The notes: a model not told the origin generated them from the letters alone. 64,000 nucleotides of DNA from an uncultured Clostridia bacterium (GCA_947627065.1 CANQUN010000002.1:25954-89953), one strand, 5' to 3'. Positions 41,913 through 51,744 are shown, counted from the first letter of the stretch. Translations and numbers: made by a program.

Positions 41913-41938
41913 ACAAGTGCCCTATTTCCCACAAAAAC
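41913..41938 (-). repeat. Dispersed motif upstream of the E2 gene
   Basis: Reverse copy (AAGTGCCCTATTTCCCAC then AAAAACC), ~30 bp before the E2 ATG. A near-identical copy (44912-44937) lies upstream of the E1 gene. Confidence 0.75.
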
Positions 41939-41969
41939 CCAACATCTGAAAAATTTGGAGGTAATATAA

Positions 41970-43526
41970 ATGGCAAAACCTGTTCTCATGCCCAAGCAGG
42001 GCATAACGGTCGAACAGTGCGTGCTTACCAAGTGGCACAAGCACGTGGGCGACGCGGTCAAGGTAGGAGAAGTCCTCTTCAGCTACGAGACCGACAAGTC
42101 GGCCTTCGACCAGGAGAGTGAAACGGAGGGAGAGGTGCTCGCCCTCTTGTGCGAAGAAGGAGCCGAAGTTTCCGTTCTCACCCCCGTGTGCGTAATCGGC
42201 AAGAAGGGAGAGGACATTTCCGCATTCACTTCCGCGGCCGCCGCACCCGCCGCAACCGCGCCCGAACAACCCGCGCAAGCCGCACCCATAACGGTGGAGC
42301 AGTGCGTGCTCACCAAGTGGCACAAGCAGGTGGGCGAACACGTCAAGGTCGGCGAAGTTCTGTTCAGTTATGAAACCGACAAGGCCGCTTTCGATCAGGA
42401 AAGCGAACTTGAAGGCGAACTTCTCGCCCATTTTTACAACGAAGGCGACGAGGTTGCCGTTCTCGTGCCCGTGGCGGCCATAGGCAAGAAGGGGGACGAC
42501 GTGTCCTGCTTTGCACCCGGCGCGGCACCCGCTTCCGCACCCGCGCAGACGGCGCCCGAACAGCAGCCCGCAACCATACCCGCACCCGCAGCCGCACCCG
42601 TGGCGGCCGTACCCGCCGCGCAGGAGGGAGGAAGGGTGTTCGTTTCTCCCCGCGCGAGGACGCTGGCCGAAAAACTCGGCGTTTCTCTCGAAGACTGCAC
42701 TCCCACGGGTCCCAAGGGCAGAATAGTGGAAAAGGACGTGCGCACGGCTTCGGTAAACGGCCCCAAGGTTCACGAGGCCGCACCCGCGGCAGCACCCGCC
42801 GCGCAGACCGCGCCCGCAGACGTGCACGCGTATACCGAAGAGAAGATGTCCAACATCCGCAAGGCCATCGCCCGCAACATGGTTACCAGCCTTTCCACCA
42901 TGGCGCAACTCACCCACAACATCTCCTTCGACTGCACCAACATAATAGCCCTGCGCGCCTTCGTCAAGGCCAATGCCGAAAAGTTGGGCCTGCCCAACAT
43001 AACCTTCAACGACATCATACTGTACGCCGTGTCGAGGGTCATACTCAACCACAAAGAACTCAACGCAAACCTCATTAACGGAGACACCATGCGTTACTTC
43101 TCGTCTGCAAACATCGGCATAGCCGTGGATACCCCGCGCGGACTGCTCGTCCCCGTTCTCTTCGGCGCCGACAAGATGAACCTTAAAGAAATAGCCGTAA
43201 ATGCCAAGAAACTTGCCAAGGACGCGCAGGCGGGCACCCTCAAACCCGACATGATGAGCGGCGGTTCCTTCACCGTGTCCAACATAGGCGTGTACGGAAT
43301 TGAATCCTTCACCCCTGTCATCAATCCCCCGCAGACGGGCATACTCGGCGTATGCGCGCTTGAAACTCGGGTAAAGACGGGCGCCAACGGAGAACTTGTT
43401 CCTTATCAGGCAATGAACCTTTCGCTCACTTACGACCACCGTGCGCTCGACGGTGCGCCCGCTTCGAGATTCCTCAAAGAACTCAAAGAGTATCTCGAAA
43501 ACTTCAGTTTTAACCTTATTTTCTGA
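41970..43526 (+). CDS. Dihydrolipoamide acyltransferase (E2), two lipoyl domains
   Basis: 518 aa. Two near-identical lipoyl domains (~1-75 and ~105-175) carry the acceptor Lys in ETDKS (~42) and ETDKA (~137). Ala/Pro linkers separate them from a peripheral-subunit-binding domain (VSPRARTLAEKLGV, ~222-258) and the catalytic domain (~290-518) with the active-site DHRALDG near 489. It transfers acetyl or acyl groups to CoA in a pyruvate or acetoin dehydrogenase complex. E3 follows after 11 bp. The first gene of the operon is E2, not E1, an unusual order. Confidence 0.94.
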   Translation: MAKPVLMPKQGITVEQCVLTKWHKHVGDAVKVGEVLFSYETDKSAFDQESETEGEVLALLCEEGAEVSVLTPVCVIGKKGEDISAFTSAAAAPAATAPEQPAQAAPITVEQCVLTKWHKQVGEHVKVGEVLFSYETDKAAFDQESELEGELLAHFYNEGDEVAVLVPVAAIGKKGDDVSCFAPGAAPASAPAQTAPEQQPATIPAPAAAPVAAVPAAQEGGRVFVSPRARTLAEKLGVSLEDCTPTGPKGRIVEKDVRTASVNGPKVHEAAPAAAPAAQTAPADVHAYTEEKMSNIRKAIARNMVTSLSTMAQLTHNISFDCTNIIALRAFVKANAEKLGLPNITFNDIILYAVSRVILNHKELNANLINGDTMRYFSSANIGIAVDTPRGLLVPVLFGADKMNLKEIAVNAKKLAKDAQAGTLKPDMMSGGSFTVSNIGVYGIESFTPVINPPQTGILGVCALETRVKTGANGELVPYQAMNLSLTYDHRALDGAPASRFLKELKEYLENFSFNLIF

Positions 43527-43537
43527 GGAGGCAAACA

Positions 43538-44908
43538 ATGGATAAATATCAGGTAATCGTAATCGGCGGAGGCCCGGGCGGATATCTCGCCGCAGAGAGA
43601 GCGGGGCACGCGGGCTTCAAGACGATGGTTATAGAAAAGGAACACTTCGGCGGCGTGTGCCTCAACGAAGGTTGCGTTCCTTCCAAGAGTTTTCTGTATT
43701 CGGCCAAGGTGTACGACTACGCCAAGCACGCCGCGGATTACGGCGTGTCCGTAAAGATTGACGGCGGGGTGGACCAGAACTTTGTCGTTGACAGAAAGAA
43801 CGGCGTTGTCAAAACCCTCGTTTCGGGCGTAAAGGGACAACTTAAAAAGGCAAAGGTTACCATGCTCGACGCAGAGGCCAAGATAATAGGCAGGGGAGAG
43901 GGCGGCTACGTTGTGGAAGCAAACGGCACGCAGTACCTTGCCGAACGCCTCATCATAGCCACGGGTTCCATGCCCGTCGTTCCCCCCATAACGGGTCTTA
44001 AAGAGAACATCGCTTCGGGCACGGTGATGACCAACCGTGAGATACTCGATCTGCGCACCATTCCTTCCACCCTCGCCATAATAGGCGGCGGCGTTATAGG
44101 TCTTGAAATGGCGTCCTACTTCTCGTCCGTGGGCAGCAAGGTCGTCGTTGTGGAAATGATGAACAAGATAGCGGGTCCCACCGACGCCGAGATTTCTTCC
44201 ATTCTGCAAAAGAGTCTCGAGGCCAAGGGCGTGAACTTCCGCCTCGGCGCCAAGGTAACCGCTGTGGAGGCCGACGGCGTAGTTTACGAAAAGGACGGCA
44301 AGACCGAAAAGGTCAAGGCCGACAAGATTCTCCTCTCCATCGGCCGCCGCGCCGTAACGCAGGGCTTCGGTCTCGAAACGCTGGGCGTAAACGTAGAGAG
44401 GGGAGCCATCGTTACGGACGATTTCATGCGCACCAACGTCGCCAACGTATACGCGGTGGGCGACGTCAACGGCAAGGTAATGCTCGCCCACACCGCTTAC
44501 AGAGAGGCGGAGGTTGCCGTCAATACCATGCTCGGCAAGCGGGACAGAATGCGTTACAACGTCATTCCTTCGGTTGTCTACACCAATCCCGAAATCGGCT
44601 CGGTGGGAGAGACCGAGGACAGCGCAAAGGCCAAGGGTCTCGACGTAAAGGTCCTCAAACTCTCGCTCATGTACTCGGGCAGATACGTTGCCGAAAACAA
44701 GGACCTGTCGGGTATATGCAAACTTGTCGTAAACAAAAAGACAAACACCCTCGTGGGCGCGCACGTAATAGGTTCTTACGCCAGCGAATTTATAGTTGCC
44801 GTGTCCGCTCTCGTGGATCTTGAAGTGGATGTGGAAGTTATCAAAAAGTTGGTGTTCCCGCACCCCACGGTCTGCGAGATAATCCGCGAAACAATCTGGA
44901 GCGAATGA
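43538..44908 (+). CDS. lpdA: Dihydrolipoyl dehydrogenase (E3)
   Basis: 456 aa. FAD motif VIGGGPGGYLAAERAGHAG near 6, redox-active disulfide CLNEGCVPSK near 42, NAD motif IIGGGVIGLEMASYFSSVG near 183 and the C-terminal HPTVCEII with the catalytic His near 443. It reoxidises dihydrolipoamide of the upstream E2. Unlike some Bacillota E3s it carries no N-terminal lipoyl domain. RBS GAGGAGGCAA. Confidence 0.96.
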   Translation: MDKYQVIVIGGGPGGYLAAERAGHAGFKTMVIEKEHFGGVCLNEGCVPSKSFLYSAKVYDYAKHAADYGVSVKIDGGVDQNFVVDRKNGVVKTLVSGVKGQLKKAKVTMLDAEAKIIGRGEGGYVVEANGTQYLAERLIIATGSMPVVPPITGLKENIASGTVMTNREILDLRTIPSTLAIIGGGVIGLEMASYFSSVGSKVVVVEMMNKIAGPTDAEISSILQKSLEAKGVNFRLGAKVTAVEADGVVYEKDGKTEKVKADKILLSIGRRAVTQGFGLETLGVNVERGAIVTDDFMRTNVANVYAVGDVNGKVMLAHTAYREAEVAVNTMLGKRDRMRYNVIPSVVYTNPEIGSVGETEDSAKAKGLDVKVLKLSLMYSGRYVAENKDLSGICKLVVNKKTNTLVGAHVIGSYASEFIVAVSALVDLEVDVEVIKKLVFPHPTVCEIIRETIWSE

Positions 44909-44967
44909 GGCAGAAGTGCCCTATTTCTCACAAAAACCTATAAAAAATTATTTAAGGAGATATAAAA

Positions 44968-47436
44968 ATGCCTAAGAGCCAATTCATCGATCCCAACTTT
45001 ATACGCAGCAGCGGGTCGATACATTTCGAGGACATTCCCGTCAACGTCTACAACAAGACGGTTGCCGAGGAAAAGAAGAACTTCAAGAAGGCCGAACTCG
45101 TTACCATATTCGAGGACATTGCCACCCTTCGCGAATTTGAAAGCATGATTTACAGCATAAAGGTGCAGGGCGAATACAAGGGATTCAAGCACAGTTATCC
45201 CGGTCCCGCCCACCTTTCCATGGGTCAGGAAGCGGCCGCCGTCGGACAGGCCTTCATCCTCGACAAAAACGACATAACCTTCGGTTCCCACCGCAGCCAC
45301 AGCGAAGTGCTGGCCCGCGGCCTCTCGTCCATACACAAACTTTCGGACGCGGAACTGATGAAGATAATGGAAGAGTTTGAGGGCGGCGAAGTTCTCCGTG
45401 CCGTCGAAACGGGCAACAAGACGGGCAACGTCAAAGACCTTGCAACCGACTTCCTGCTCTACGGCGCCCTCGCCGAGATATTCGCCCGCCGCACGGGTTT
45501 CCACAGGGGAATGGGCGGCTCCATGCACGTGTTCTTCCTCCCCTTCGGAATCTACCCCAACAACGCCCTCGTCGGCGGCAGCGCACCCATAGCCATGGGC
45601 GCCGCTCTCTACAAAAAATGTAACGACAAACCCGGCATAGTCATCTCCAACGTCGGCGACGGTGCCGTCGGCTGCGGCGTCGTTTACGAATCCATGAACT
45701 TTGCGGGTATGGACCAACTCTTCCAACTCTGGGAGAAGAAGGGCGGCCTGCCCATCCTCTTCAACTTCTTCAACAACGGTTACGGCATGGGCGGCCAGAC
45801 CCGCGGCGAAACCATGGCCTACGATTTCCTCGCCCGTATCGGCGCAGGCGTAATGCCCTCGCAGATGCACGCCGAAAGGGTGGACGGTTTCAATCCTCTC
45901 GCCGTAATAGACGCCATGAAGAGAAAGAAGGAGATACTCCTCAAAGGAGAAGGCCCCGTCCTGCTCGACGTCGTTACCTATCGTTTCGGCGGCCACTCCC
46001 CGTCCGACAGCATGTCTTACAGAACCAAGGAAGAGGTCGAAGCGTGGCAGCAGGTTGACCCGCTCATCACCTACCGCAAGAGTCTGGTGGACGCCAAGGT
46101 CGAAAAGGACGCCAAGTTCGAAGAGATACTCGGGACTGTCGGAGAAAGGCTGTTCAAGATTTGCAAGATGGCTGCCGACCCCGAACTCTCGCCATATCAC
46201 GATTTCAAAAAGGACCCGCACTACGTCGAGAACCTCATGTTCTCCAACGGCAAGGTGGAATCCTTCGACCCGTCGAGAAAGCCCGACGTCAAGATGCCCA
46301 TGGCTGAAAACCCGCGCGTCCAGCAGATAGCGGGCAAGAGCCGTTTCGCCTTCGACAAGGACGGCAAGCCCGTTTCCAAGATAAAGGCCTACAACATCCG
46401 CGACGGTCTGTTTGAAGCAATCATCGACAGATATTATAAGGACGCAACGCTCGTTTCTTACGGCGAGGACGTCCGCGACTGGGGCGGCGCGTTTGCCGTT
46501 TACAGGGGACTTACCGAAGCCCTGCCCTACCACAGGCTGTTCAACTCGCCCATAAGCGAAGCGGCAATCGTGTCCTCCGCGGTCGGTTACGCGCTGTGCG
46601 GCGGCCGTGCAATAGTGGAACTCATGTACGCAGACTTCATGGGCAGAGCGGGCGACGAAATCTTCAACCAACTCGCAAAATGGCAGGCAATGTCCAGCGG
46701 AATACTCAAGATGCCCGTTACCCTGCGCGTGTCCGTCGGCTCCAAATACGGCGCGCAGCACTCTCAGGATTGGGTCGCTCTCCCCGCGCACATCCCCGGC
46801 CTCAAAGTCGTGTTCCCCGTTACGCCTTACGACGCCAAGGGTCTCATGAACTCCGCCCTCAGCGGCACCGACCCCGTCGTGTTCTTTGAAAGCCAGAGGA
46901 TTTACGACAAGGGCGAAGAATTCCACGAAGGCGGCGTTCCCGAAGGATATTACGAGATACCCATCGGCGAACCCGACATCAAGCGCAAGGGCAGCGACAT
47001 AACCATTCTCACCATAGGCGCAACCCTCTACCGTGCGCTGGATGCCGCCAAGACCCTCTCCGAGAAATACGGTGTGGAAGCCGAAGTCATAGACGCACGC
47101 TCCATAGTACCTTTCAATTATGAAAAGGTCATCGAATCGGTCAAAAAGACGGGCAAGATTCTCCTCGCTTCCGACGCTTGCGCCCGCGGCTCCATCCTCA
47201 ACGACATGGCCACCAAGATAAGCGAACTCTGCTTCGATTATCTCGACGCACCCGTCGTTGTCGTCGGCGCAAAGAACTGGATTACCCCGCCTTACGAATT
47301 CGACGCCGAATTCTTCCCGCAGGCAAGCTGGATACTCGACAACATCAACGACAAGATCATGAAACTCGATGGTTACGTCTCCACCACCGACGTTTCCGAC
47401 GCGGAGATCATCCGCTGCGCCAAGAAGGGCGTATAA
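44968..47436 (+). CDS. Fused E1 alpha-beta subunit of a 2-oxoacid (pyruvate/acetoin) dehydrogenase
   Basis: 822 aa. Residues ~30-420 are E1-alpha (PGPAHLSMGQEAAAVG near 78; GMGGSMHV near 186; TPP motif GDGAVGCG near 231 ending with FNFFNN near 270). Residues ~475-820 are E1-beta (SYGEDVRDWGGAFAVYRGL near 498; NSPISEAAIV near 530; PVTLRVSVGSKYGAQHSQD near 585). The two are usually separate genes, so this is a natural fusion with a ~50-residue linker. It decarboxylates a 2-oxoacid with TPP and passes the acyl group to E2. The first ~30 residues are extra. Confidence 0.93.
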   Translation: MPKSQFIDPNFIRSSGSIHFEDIPVNVYNKTVAEEKKNFKKAELVTIFEDIATLREFESMIYSIKVQGEYKGFKHSYPGPAHLSMGQEAAAVGQAFILDKNDITFGSHRSHSEVLARGLSSIHKLSDAELMKIMEEFEGGEVLRAVETGNKTGNVKDLATDFLLYGALAEIFARRTGFHRGMGGSMHVFFLPFGIYPNNALVGGSAPIAMGAALYKKCNDKPGIVISNVGDGAVGCGVVYESMNFAGMDQLFQLWEKKGGLPILFNFFNNGYGMGGQTRGETMAYDFLARIGAGVMPSQMHAERVDGFNPLAVIDAMKRKKEILLKGEGPVLLDVVTYRFGGHSPSDSMSYRTKEEVEAWQQVDPLITYRKSLVDAKVEKDAKFEEILGTVGERLFKICKMAADPELSPYHDFKKDPHYVENLMFSNGKVESFDPSRKPDVKMPMAENPRVQQIAGKSRFAFDKDGKPVSKIKAYNIRDGLFEAIIDRYYKDATLVSYGEDVRDWGGAFAVYRGLTEALPYHRLFNSPISEAAIVSSAVGYALCGGRAIVELMYADFMGRAGDEIFNQLAKWQAMSSGILKMPVTLRVSVGSKYGAQHSQDWVALPAHIPGLKVVFPVTPYDAKGLMNSALSGTDPVVFFESQRIYDKGEEFHEGGVPEGYYEIPIGEPDIKRKGSDITILTIGATLYRALDAAKTLSEKYGVEAEVIDARSIVPFNYEKVIESVKKTGKILLASDACARGSILNDMATKISELCFDYLDAPVVVVGAKNWITPPYEFDAEFFPQASWILDNINDKIMKLDGYVSTTDVSDAEIIRCAKKGV

Positions 47437-47448
47437 CCCCAACTATCA

Positions 47449-47475
47449 CGGACGGTCCGTTTTTACGGGCCGTCT
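47449..47475 (+). terminator. Hairpin after the E1 gene
   Basis: 10-bp stem GACGGTCCGT / ACGGGCCGTC (one G-T pair) with a T-rich loop, 14 bp after the E1 stop. The T-tract after it is weak. Confidence 0.5.
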
Positions 47476-47540
47476 CGTCATACTCTTTTACCGCCTGCCA
47501 ATCTGATGGCTCACCTTGCGCCCCGCCGACCAAAAGGCCG

Positions 47541-47724
47541 ATAATGTGCGAAAAAGGCCACTTCTTGCTTTTTTGCTCATTGCAACCCCAAAGTGGCTCT
47601 GTCAACCCAAAAACAGCCGATAATGTGAGAAAAAGGCCGCTTCTTGTATTTGCTCCTTGCGACCCCCAAAAGGCAACTTTGACATGCCAAAACAGCGGAT
47701 AATGTGCGAAATAGGGGACTTTTT
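47541..47724 (+). repeat. Tandem array of three ~80-bp units with motif copies
   Basis: Forward motif copies at 47541-47565, 47620-47645 and 47699-47724 (spacing 79-80 bp). Each unit starts with CCAAAA, then GCCGATAATGTG or GCGGATAATGTG, the core, and a C/T-rich tail with CCCCAAA. The array fills the gap before the uvrA-like gene. The 38-kb array has the same period in opposite orientation. Confidence 0.85.
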
Positions 47725-47841
47725 GTCCCTCGGCCGTTCCGCACGGCGGAATTTACCCGTTCACCGTCGCGGGCGTCTGCCCGCACTTGTAACGACGTTT
47801 CACCCGTAACCCAGCCCAGAAGCCAAAACGGAGAAAAGGAT

Positions 47842-50451
47842 ATGAAAGAAAAACACGCCCCGTCGGACAATCTCGTGTCGGGCGGCAGCGGCGCGGCTCA
47901 GCGCCCGCCCGAGCAACCCGCGCACGATAAACCCGCCCCCGACTGTATAAAGATACGCGGCGGCAGGGTTCACAACCTCAAAAACATCAACGTTGACATT
48001 CCGCTCGGCAAAAAGGTGGGTGTGGCGGGCGTGTCTGGTTCGGGCAAATCGTCGCTCGCCCTCGGCATACTCTACGCCGAAGGGTCGCGGCGTTATCTCG
48101 AATCTCTTTCCACCTACACCCGCCGCCGCATGACGCAGGCCGAAAAGGCGCAGGTGGACGAAGTTCTTTACGTTCCCGCCGCGCTCGCGCTCAGGCAGCG
48201 GCCGGGTGTTCCCGGTATACGCAGCACCTTCGGCACCGGAACCGAACTTCTCAACAGCCTCAGGCTCATGTTCTCCCGCCTCGCCTCCCACCGCTGTCCA
48301 AACGGGCATTACGTTCAGCCCACGCTCAACGTGGCGGCGGGGCTGGAACTCGAATGCCCCGTCTGCAACGCCCGCTTTTTCGCGCCCTCTGCCGAAGAGT
48401 TGGCGTTCAACAGTCAGGGCGCCTGCAAACGCTGCGAGGGCACGGGGCTTATCCGCACGGTTGACGAATCCACCCTCGTACCCAACGAGGAACTTTCCAT
48501 AAACGAGGGCGCGGTCGCCCCGTGGCAGACGCTCATGTGGTCGCTCATGAAGGACATCGCCGCCGCCATGGGCGTGAGGACGGACGTCCCCTTCAAGGAA
48601 CTTACCCAAAAGGAGCGGGACATCGTGTTCCGCGGCCCGCCCGTCAAAAAGAACATAATCTACCAAAACAAGACGAGCGGCGCGGCGGGGGACATGGACT
48701 TCACCTACTTCAACGCCACCTACACCGTGGAAAACGCCCTTTCCAAAGTAAAGGATGAAAAGGGGATGAAGCGTGTGGAGAAGTTCTTGAGGACGGACGT
48801 CTGCCCCGATTGCGGCGGAACGCGCCTGTCCGCTGCCGCCCGCGCGCCCAAGATACGGGGTCTCACCCTCGCCGACGTGTGCACCATGACCCTTTCGGAT
48901 CTGTGCGGGTGGGTGGAAGGCGTTCCCGCTTCCCTGCCGCCGAGTATGCGCCCCATGGCGGAGAGTATCTGCGAATCCTTCCGCACGGCCGCCGCTCGTC
49001 TCAACGAGTTGGGACTTTCTTACCTCACGCTCGACCGCGCCGCGTCCACCCTTTCCACGGGGGAGAGGCAGAGGATGCAACTTGCCCGTGCCGTTCGCAA
49101 CCGCACGACGGGCGTGCTCTACGTCCTCGACGAACCGTCCATCGGCCTGCACCCCGCCAATCTCGAAGGCCTCACGGGCGTAATGGACGATTTGATCGCC
49201 GACGGCAACTCGGTAGTTCTCGTAGACCACGATGTCAATGTATTGAAAAATTCAGACATGATTGTCGAACTCGGCCGCGGGGCGGGCGCCGACGGCGGAA
49301 CCATAATCGCGCAGGGTACTGTGGACGAAGTGGAAAACGACCCCGCGTCGCTCATCGGCGGCTTTCTGTCGGGCAAACGCAGGGTGAACGTCGGTACGCA
49401 TGCTCCATCAAGGGACGTGTTTGCGGACGGCGCCATCCGCCTTTCCACCCGCCAAATTCACACGGTCAAGCCGCTTGACGTCGCCTTTCCAAAGGGGCGG
49501 CTCACCGCGGTAACGGGCGTTTCAGGCTCGGGCAAAACCACGCTGATTCTCGAAAGTTTAATCCCCGCATTGGAGGCCGCCTGCCACGATTCCAAGTTGC
49601 CCGCGCACGTCGAAAAAGTGGAGGCGGAAGGAATTAGCCGCGTAAAACTCATAGATTCGGCACCTATCGGCATAAACATCCGTTCCACCGTGGCGACTTA
49701 TGCCGAACTTCACGACGACCTCCGCAAGGTCTACGCCGCCCTGCCCGAGGCCAAGGAGAGGGGATACAAAAACGGTGATTTTTCCTACAACACGGGCGCG
49801 CTGCGCTGTCCCACGTGCGACGGAACGGGCTGCATCAGCCTCGACGTGCAGTTTCTCCCCGACGTTGACATTCCTTGTCCCGACTGCGGCGGCTCGCGTT
49901 ACGGCAAGCAGGCGGGCGTTGTCAAGCGCCGCTCGGCGGACGGGCGGGAATATTCCCTTCCCGAACTCATGGACATGAGCGTCAAGCAGGCTCTGGCCGC
50001 TTGCGCCGACCTTCCGCAGGTCAACAGAAAACTCAAAATCCTCGCGGACCTCGGCCTCGGCTACCTCACGCTCGGCGAGGACACGCCTTCCCTTTCGGGC
50101 GGCGAAGCCCAGCGGCTGAAACTCGCGGGTGAAATGGGCAGAGGACAGGCGGACACCGTGTTCGTGTTTGACGAACCCACCATCGGCCTCCACCCGCTCG
50201 ACGTGGAAGTCCTGCTCGGCGTCTTTGCTCGCCTCATTCAAAGCGGCGCGACGGTCATCGTCATCGAACACGACCTCGACGTCATAGCAAACGCCGATTA
50301 CGTCGTCGACATGGGCCCGCTCGGCGGCGACAAAGGCGGGCGGATAGTCGCGGCGGGCACCCCGCGTGAAATCTGCCGCTGTGCCGAGAGCGTAACGGGC
50401 AGATATCTCAAAGATTACATTTCCCAAAATTCCCAAGGAGGCGCAAAATGA
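47842..50451 (+). CDS. UvrA2-like ABC ATPase
   Basis: 869 aa from the ATG at 47842 (GGAGAAAAGG RBS); a longer upstream open frame lies over repeats and is rejected. Two ABC modules: Walker A GVSGSGKSS near 63 and GVSGSGKTT near 558; signatures STGERQR near 404 and LSGGEAQR near 750; Walker B LYVLDEPSIGLHP and VFDEPTIGLHP. Zinc-finger CxxC pairs occur near 172, 195, 316 and 650-680. The stretch between HCP-type Cys and the next CPVC is very short, so the UvrB-binding domain (~115 aa in true UvrA) is missing. That is the UvrA2/class II pattern, linked to tolerance of DNA-damaging agents rather than UvrB-dependent repair. Confidence 0.88.
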   Translation: MKEKHAPSDNLVSGGSGAAQRPPEQPAHDKPAPDCIKIRGGRVHNLKNINVDIPLGKKVGVAGVSGSGKSSLALGILYAEGSRRYLESLSTYTRRRMTQAEKAQVDEVLYVPAALALRQRPGVPGIRSTFGTGTELLNSLRLMFSRLASHRCPNGHYVQPTLNVAAGLELECPVCNARFFAPSAEELAFNSQGACKRCEGTGLIRTVDESTLVPNEELSINEGAVAPWQTLMWSLMKDIAAAMGVRTDVPFKELTQKERDIVFRGPPVKKNIIYQNKTSGAAGDMDFTYFNATYTVENALSKVKDEKGMKRVEKFLRTDVCPDCGGTRLSAAARAPKIRGLTLADVCTMTLSDLCGWVEGVPASLPPSMRPMAESICESFRTAAARLNELGLSYLTLDRAASTLSTGERQRMQLARAVRNRTTGVLYVLDEPSIGLHPANLEGLTGVMDDLIADGNSVVLVDHDVNVLKNSDMIVELGRGAGADGGTIIAQGTVDEVENDPASLIGGFLSGKRRVNVGTHAPSRDVFADGAIRLSTRQIHTVKPLDVAFPKGRLTAVTGVSGSGKTTLILESLIPALEAACHDSKLPAHVEKVEAEGISRVKLIDSAPIGINIRSTVATYAELHDDLRKVYAALPEAKERGYKNGDFSYNTGALRCPTCDGTGCISLDVQFLPDVDIPCPDCGGSRYGKQAGVVKRRSADGREYSLPELMDMSVKQALAACADLPQVNRKLKILADLGLGYLTLGEDTPSLSGGEAQRLKLAGEMGRGQADTVFVFDEPTIGLHPLDVEVLLGVFARLIQSGATVIVIEHDLDVIANADYVVDMGPLGGDKGGRIVAAGTPREICRCAESVTGRYLKDYISQNSQGGAK

Positions 50452-51470
50452 AAGAAGAAACAAAGACGGCCGCAAACGAAAAAAGTGGCGATAATGCGCG
50501 AAAAAGGCCACTTTTCATAAAGGGGGAGAGCACCGACCCCTACTTTAACCTTGCCCTTGAAGAGTACCTTTTGCGAAGGCGGAGCGAGCATTTCGTGTCC
50601 GTGTGGAAAAACGCGCCCGCGGTCATCGTGGGCATAAACCAGAACACGGCGGAGGAGGTTGACCTTGACTTTGCCGAGCGCAGCGACATAAAGGTCGTCA
50701 GACGGCAGACGGGGGGCGGCGCGGTCTACCACGACCTCGGCAACGTCTGTTACACCATAATCGACGATTACGACGGAAACAGGGACAACTACCGCTTCTT
50801 TACGCAGGGCGTCATCGGCTACCTTGCCGCCCTCGGCGTGCGCGCCGAATTCAGCGGCCGCAACGACATAACCGTGGACGGCGCAAAGATAAGCGGCAAC
50901 GCCCAATGCGTGTACGGAAACAGGATAATGCACCACGGAACGCTGCTTTTTTCTACAGATTCCGACATTCTCGCGCGCGTTCTGCGCCCCCACCGTCTCA
51001 AAGTGGAGAGCAAGGGAATAAAATCGGTGCGCGCCCGCGTTACCAATTTATGCGAACGTCTCGCGCCCATGACCGCCGACCAATTCTTCGAAGGACTCGC
51101 CGCCTACCTCTCCCGCGAGACCGAGCCTTACGCCCTGACCCAAGCGGACGTGGCCGCCGTGCAGACGCTCGTTTCGGAAAAATATTCCACATTCGGCTGG
51201 AACGTCGGCACATCTCCCAAGGCCACGTTCAGGGGGGAAAAAAAGTTTCCGTTCGGTCTCGTTTCGGTCTCGTTTGACGTGGAAAACGGTAGGCTCGGCA
51301 ACGTTTCCGTAAACGGCGATTTCTTCTCCGTAAAGGAGATAAGTGGCCTAAATCTCACATTAAACGGGGTTTTGTACAGGCGCGAATGCGTGGAAAACGC
51401 CCTTGCGGACGTCTCGTCCTACATAGTCGGCGGCACCCCGTCGGACATTGCCGAAATCTTTTTCATGTAA
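50448..51470 (+). CDS. lplA: Lipoate-protein ligase A
   Basis: 340 aa, overlapping the uvrA-like stop by 4 bp. LplA signatures: STDPYFNLALEEYLLRR near 25, VVRRQTGGGAVYHDLGN near 83 and DITVDGAKISGNAQ near 140; the C-terminal accessory domain is present. It activates lipoate with ATP and attaches it to lipoyl lysines, here most likely those of the E2 encoded in the same region. The N-terminal ~20 residues (KTAANEKSGDNARKRPLF) are atypical and derive from a dispersed-motif copy at 50491-50515. A second copy lies near the 3' end at 51339-51362. Confidence 0.93.
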   Translation: MKEETKTAANEKSGDNARKRPLFIKGESTDPYFNLALEEYLLRRRSEHFVSVWKNAPAVIVGINQNTAEEVDLDFAERSDIKVVRRQTGGGAVYHDLGNVCYTIIDDYDGNRDNYRFFTQGVIGYLAALGVRAEFSGRNDITVDGAKISGNAQCVYGNRIMHHGTLLFSTDSDILARVLRPHRLKVESKGIKSVRARVTNLCERLAPMTADQFFEGLAAYLSRETEPYALTQADVAAVQTLVSEKYSTFGWNVGTSPKATFRGEKKFPFGLVSVSFDVENGRLGNVSVNGDFFSVKEISGLNLTLNGVLYRRECVENALADVSSYIVGGTPSDIAEIFFM

Positions 51471-51499
51471 CAGTTCGCGCAATATTTTCAGCACATCAG

Positions 51500-51540
51500 C
51501 GGCCGAACGCGTCATCAGGCGCGTTCGGCCGTTTTGTTTT
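51500..51540 (+). terminator. Terminator after lplA
   Basis: Perfect 12-bp stem CGGCCGAACGCG with its complement, 8-nt loop, then TTTTGTTTTT. A classical factor-independent terminator ending the dehydrogenase-lplA block. Confidence 0.9.
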
Positions 51541-51744
51541 TCCCGAAAACCGCGTTTGCGTTTATTCCTTAACCCAAAATTCCCGTAACCTTTGCGCCCT
51601 TGCCCGCCGTCCGCAACCCTCACATTGCCCGCCAACCACCCGCCAACAACGTGTCTGCACCGAAATAACGCCCGTCTCTCGCCGCATTTGCACCCGAAAA
51701 ACGCCGTCCGCAAACGCATTTTTCGGCTTTATGCGCGTTTTTGT

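Noticed and set aside
44938..47442. 834-codon open frame on the minus strand opposite the fused E1 gene
   Set aside because: It mirrors the codon pattern of the clearly real E1 gene, has His/Val/Gly-rich unrelated sequence and no RBS; G+C-rich codons often leave the antisense frame open.
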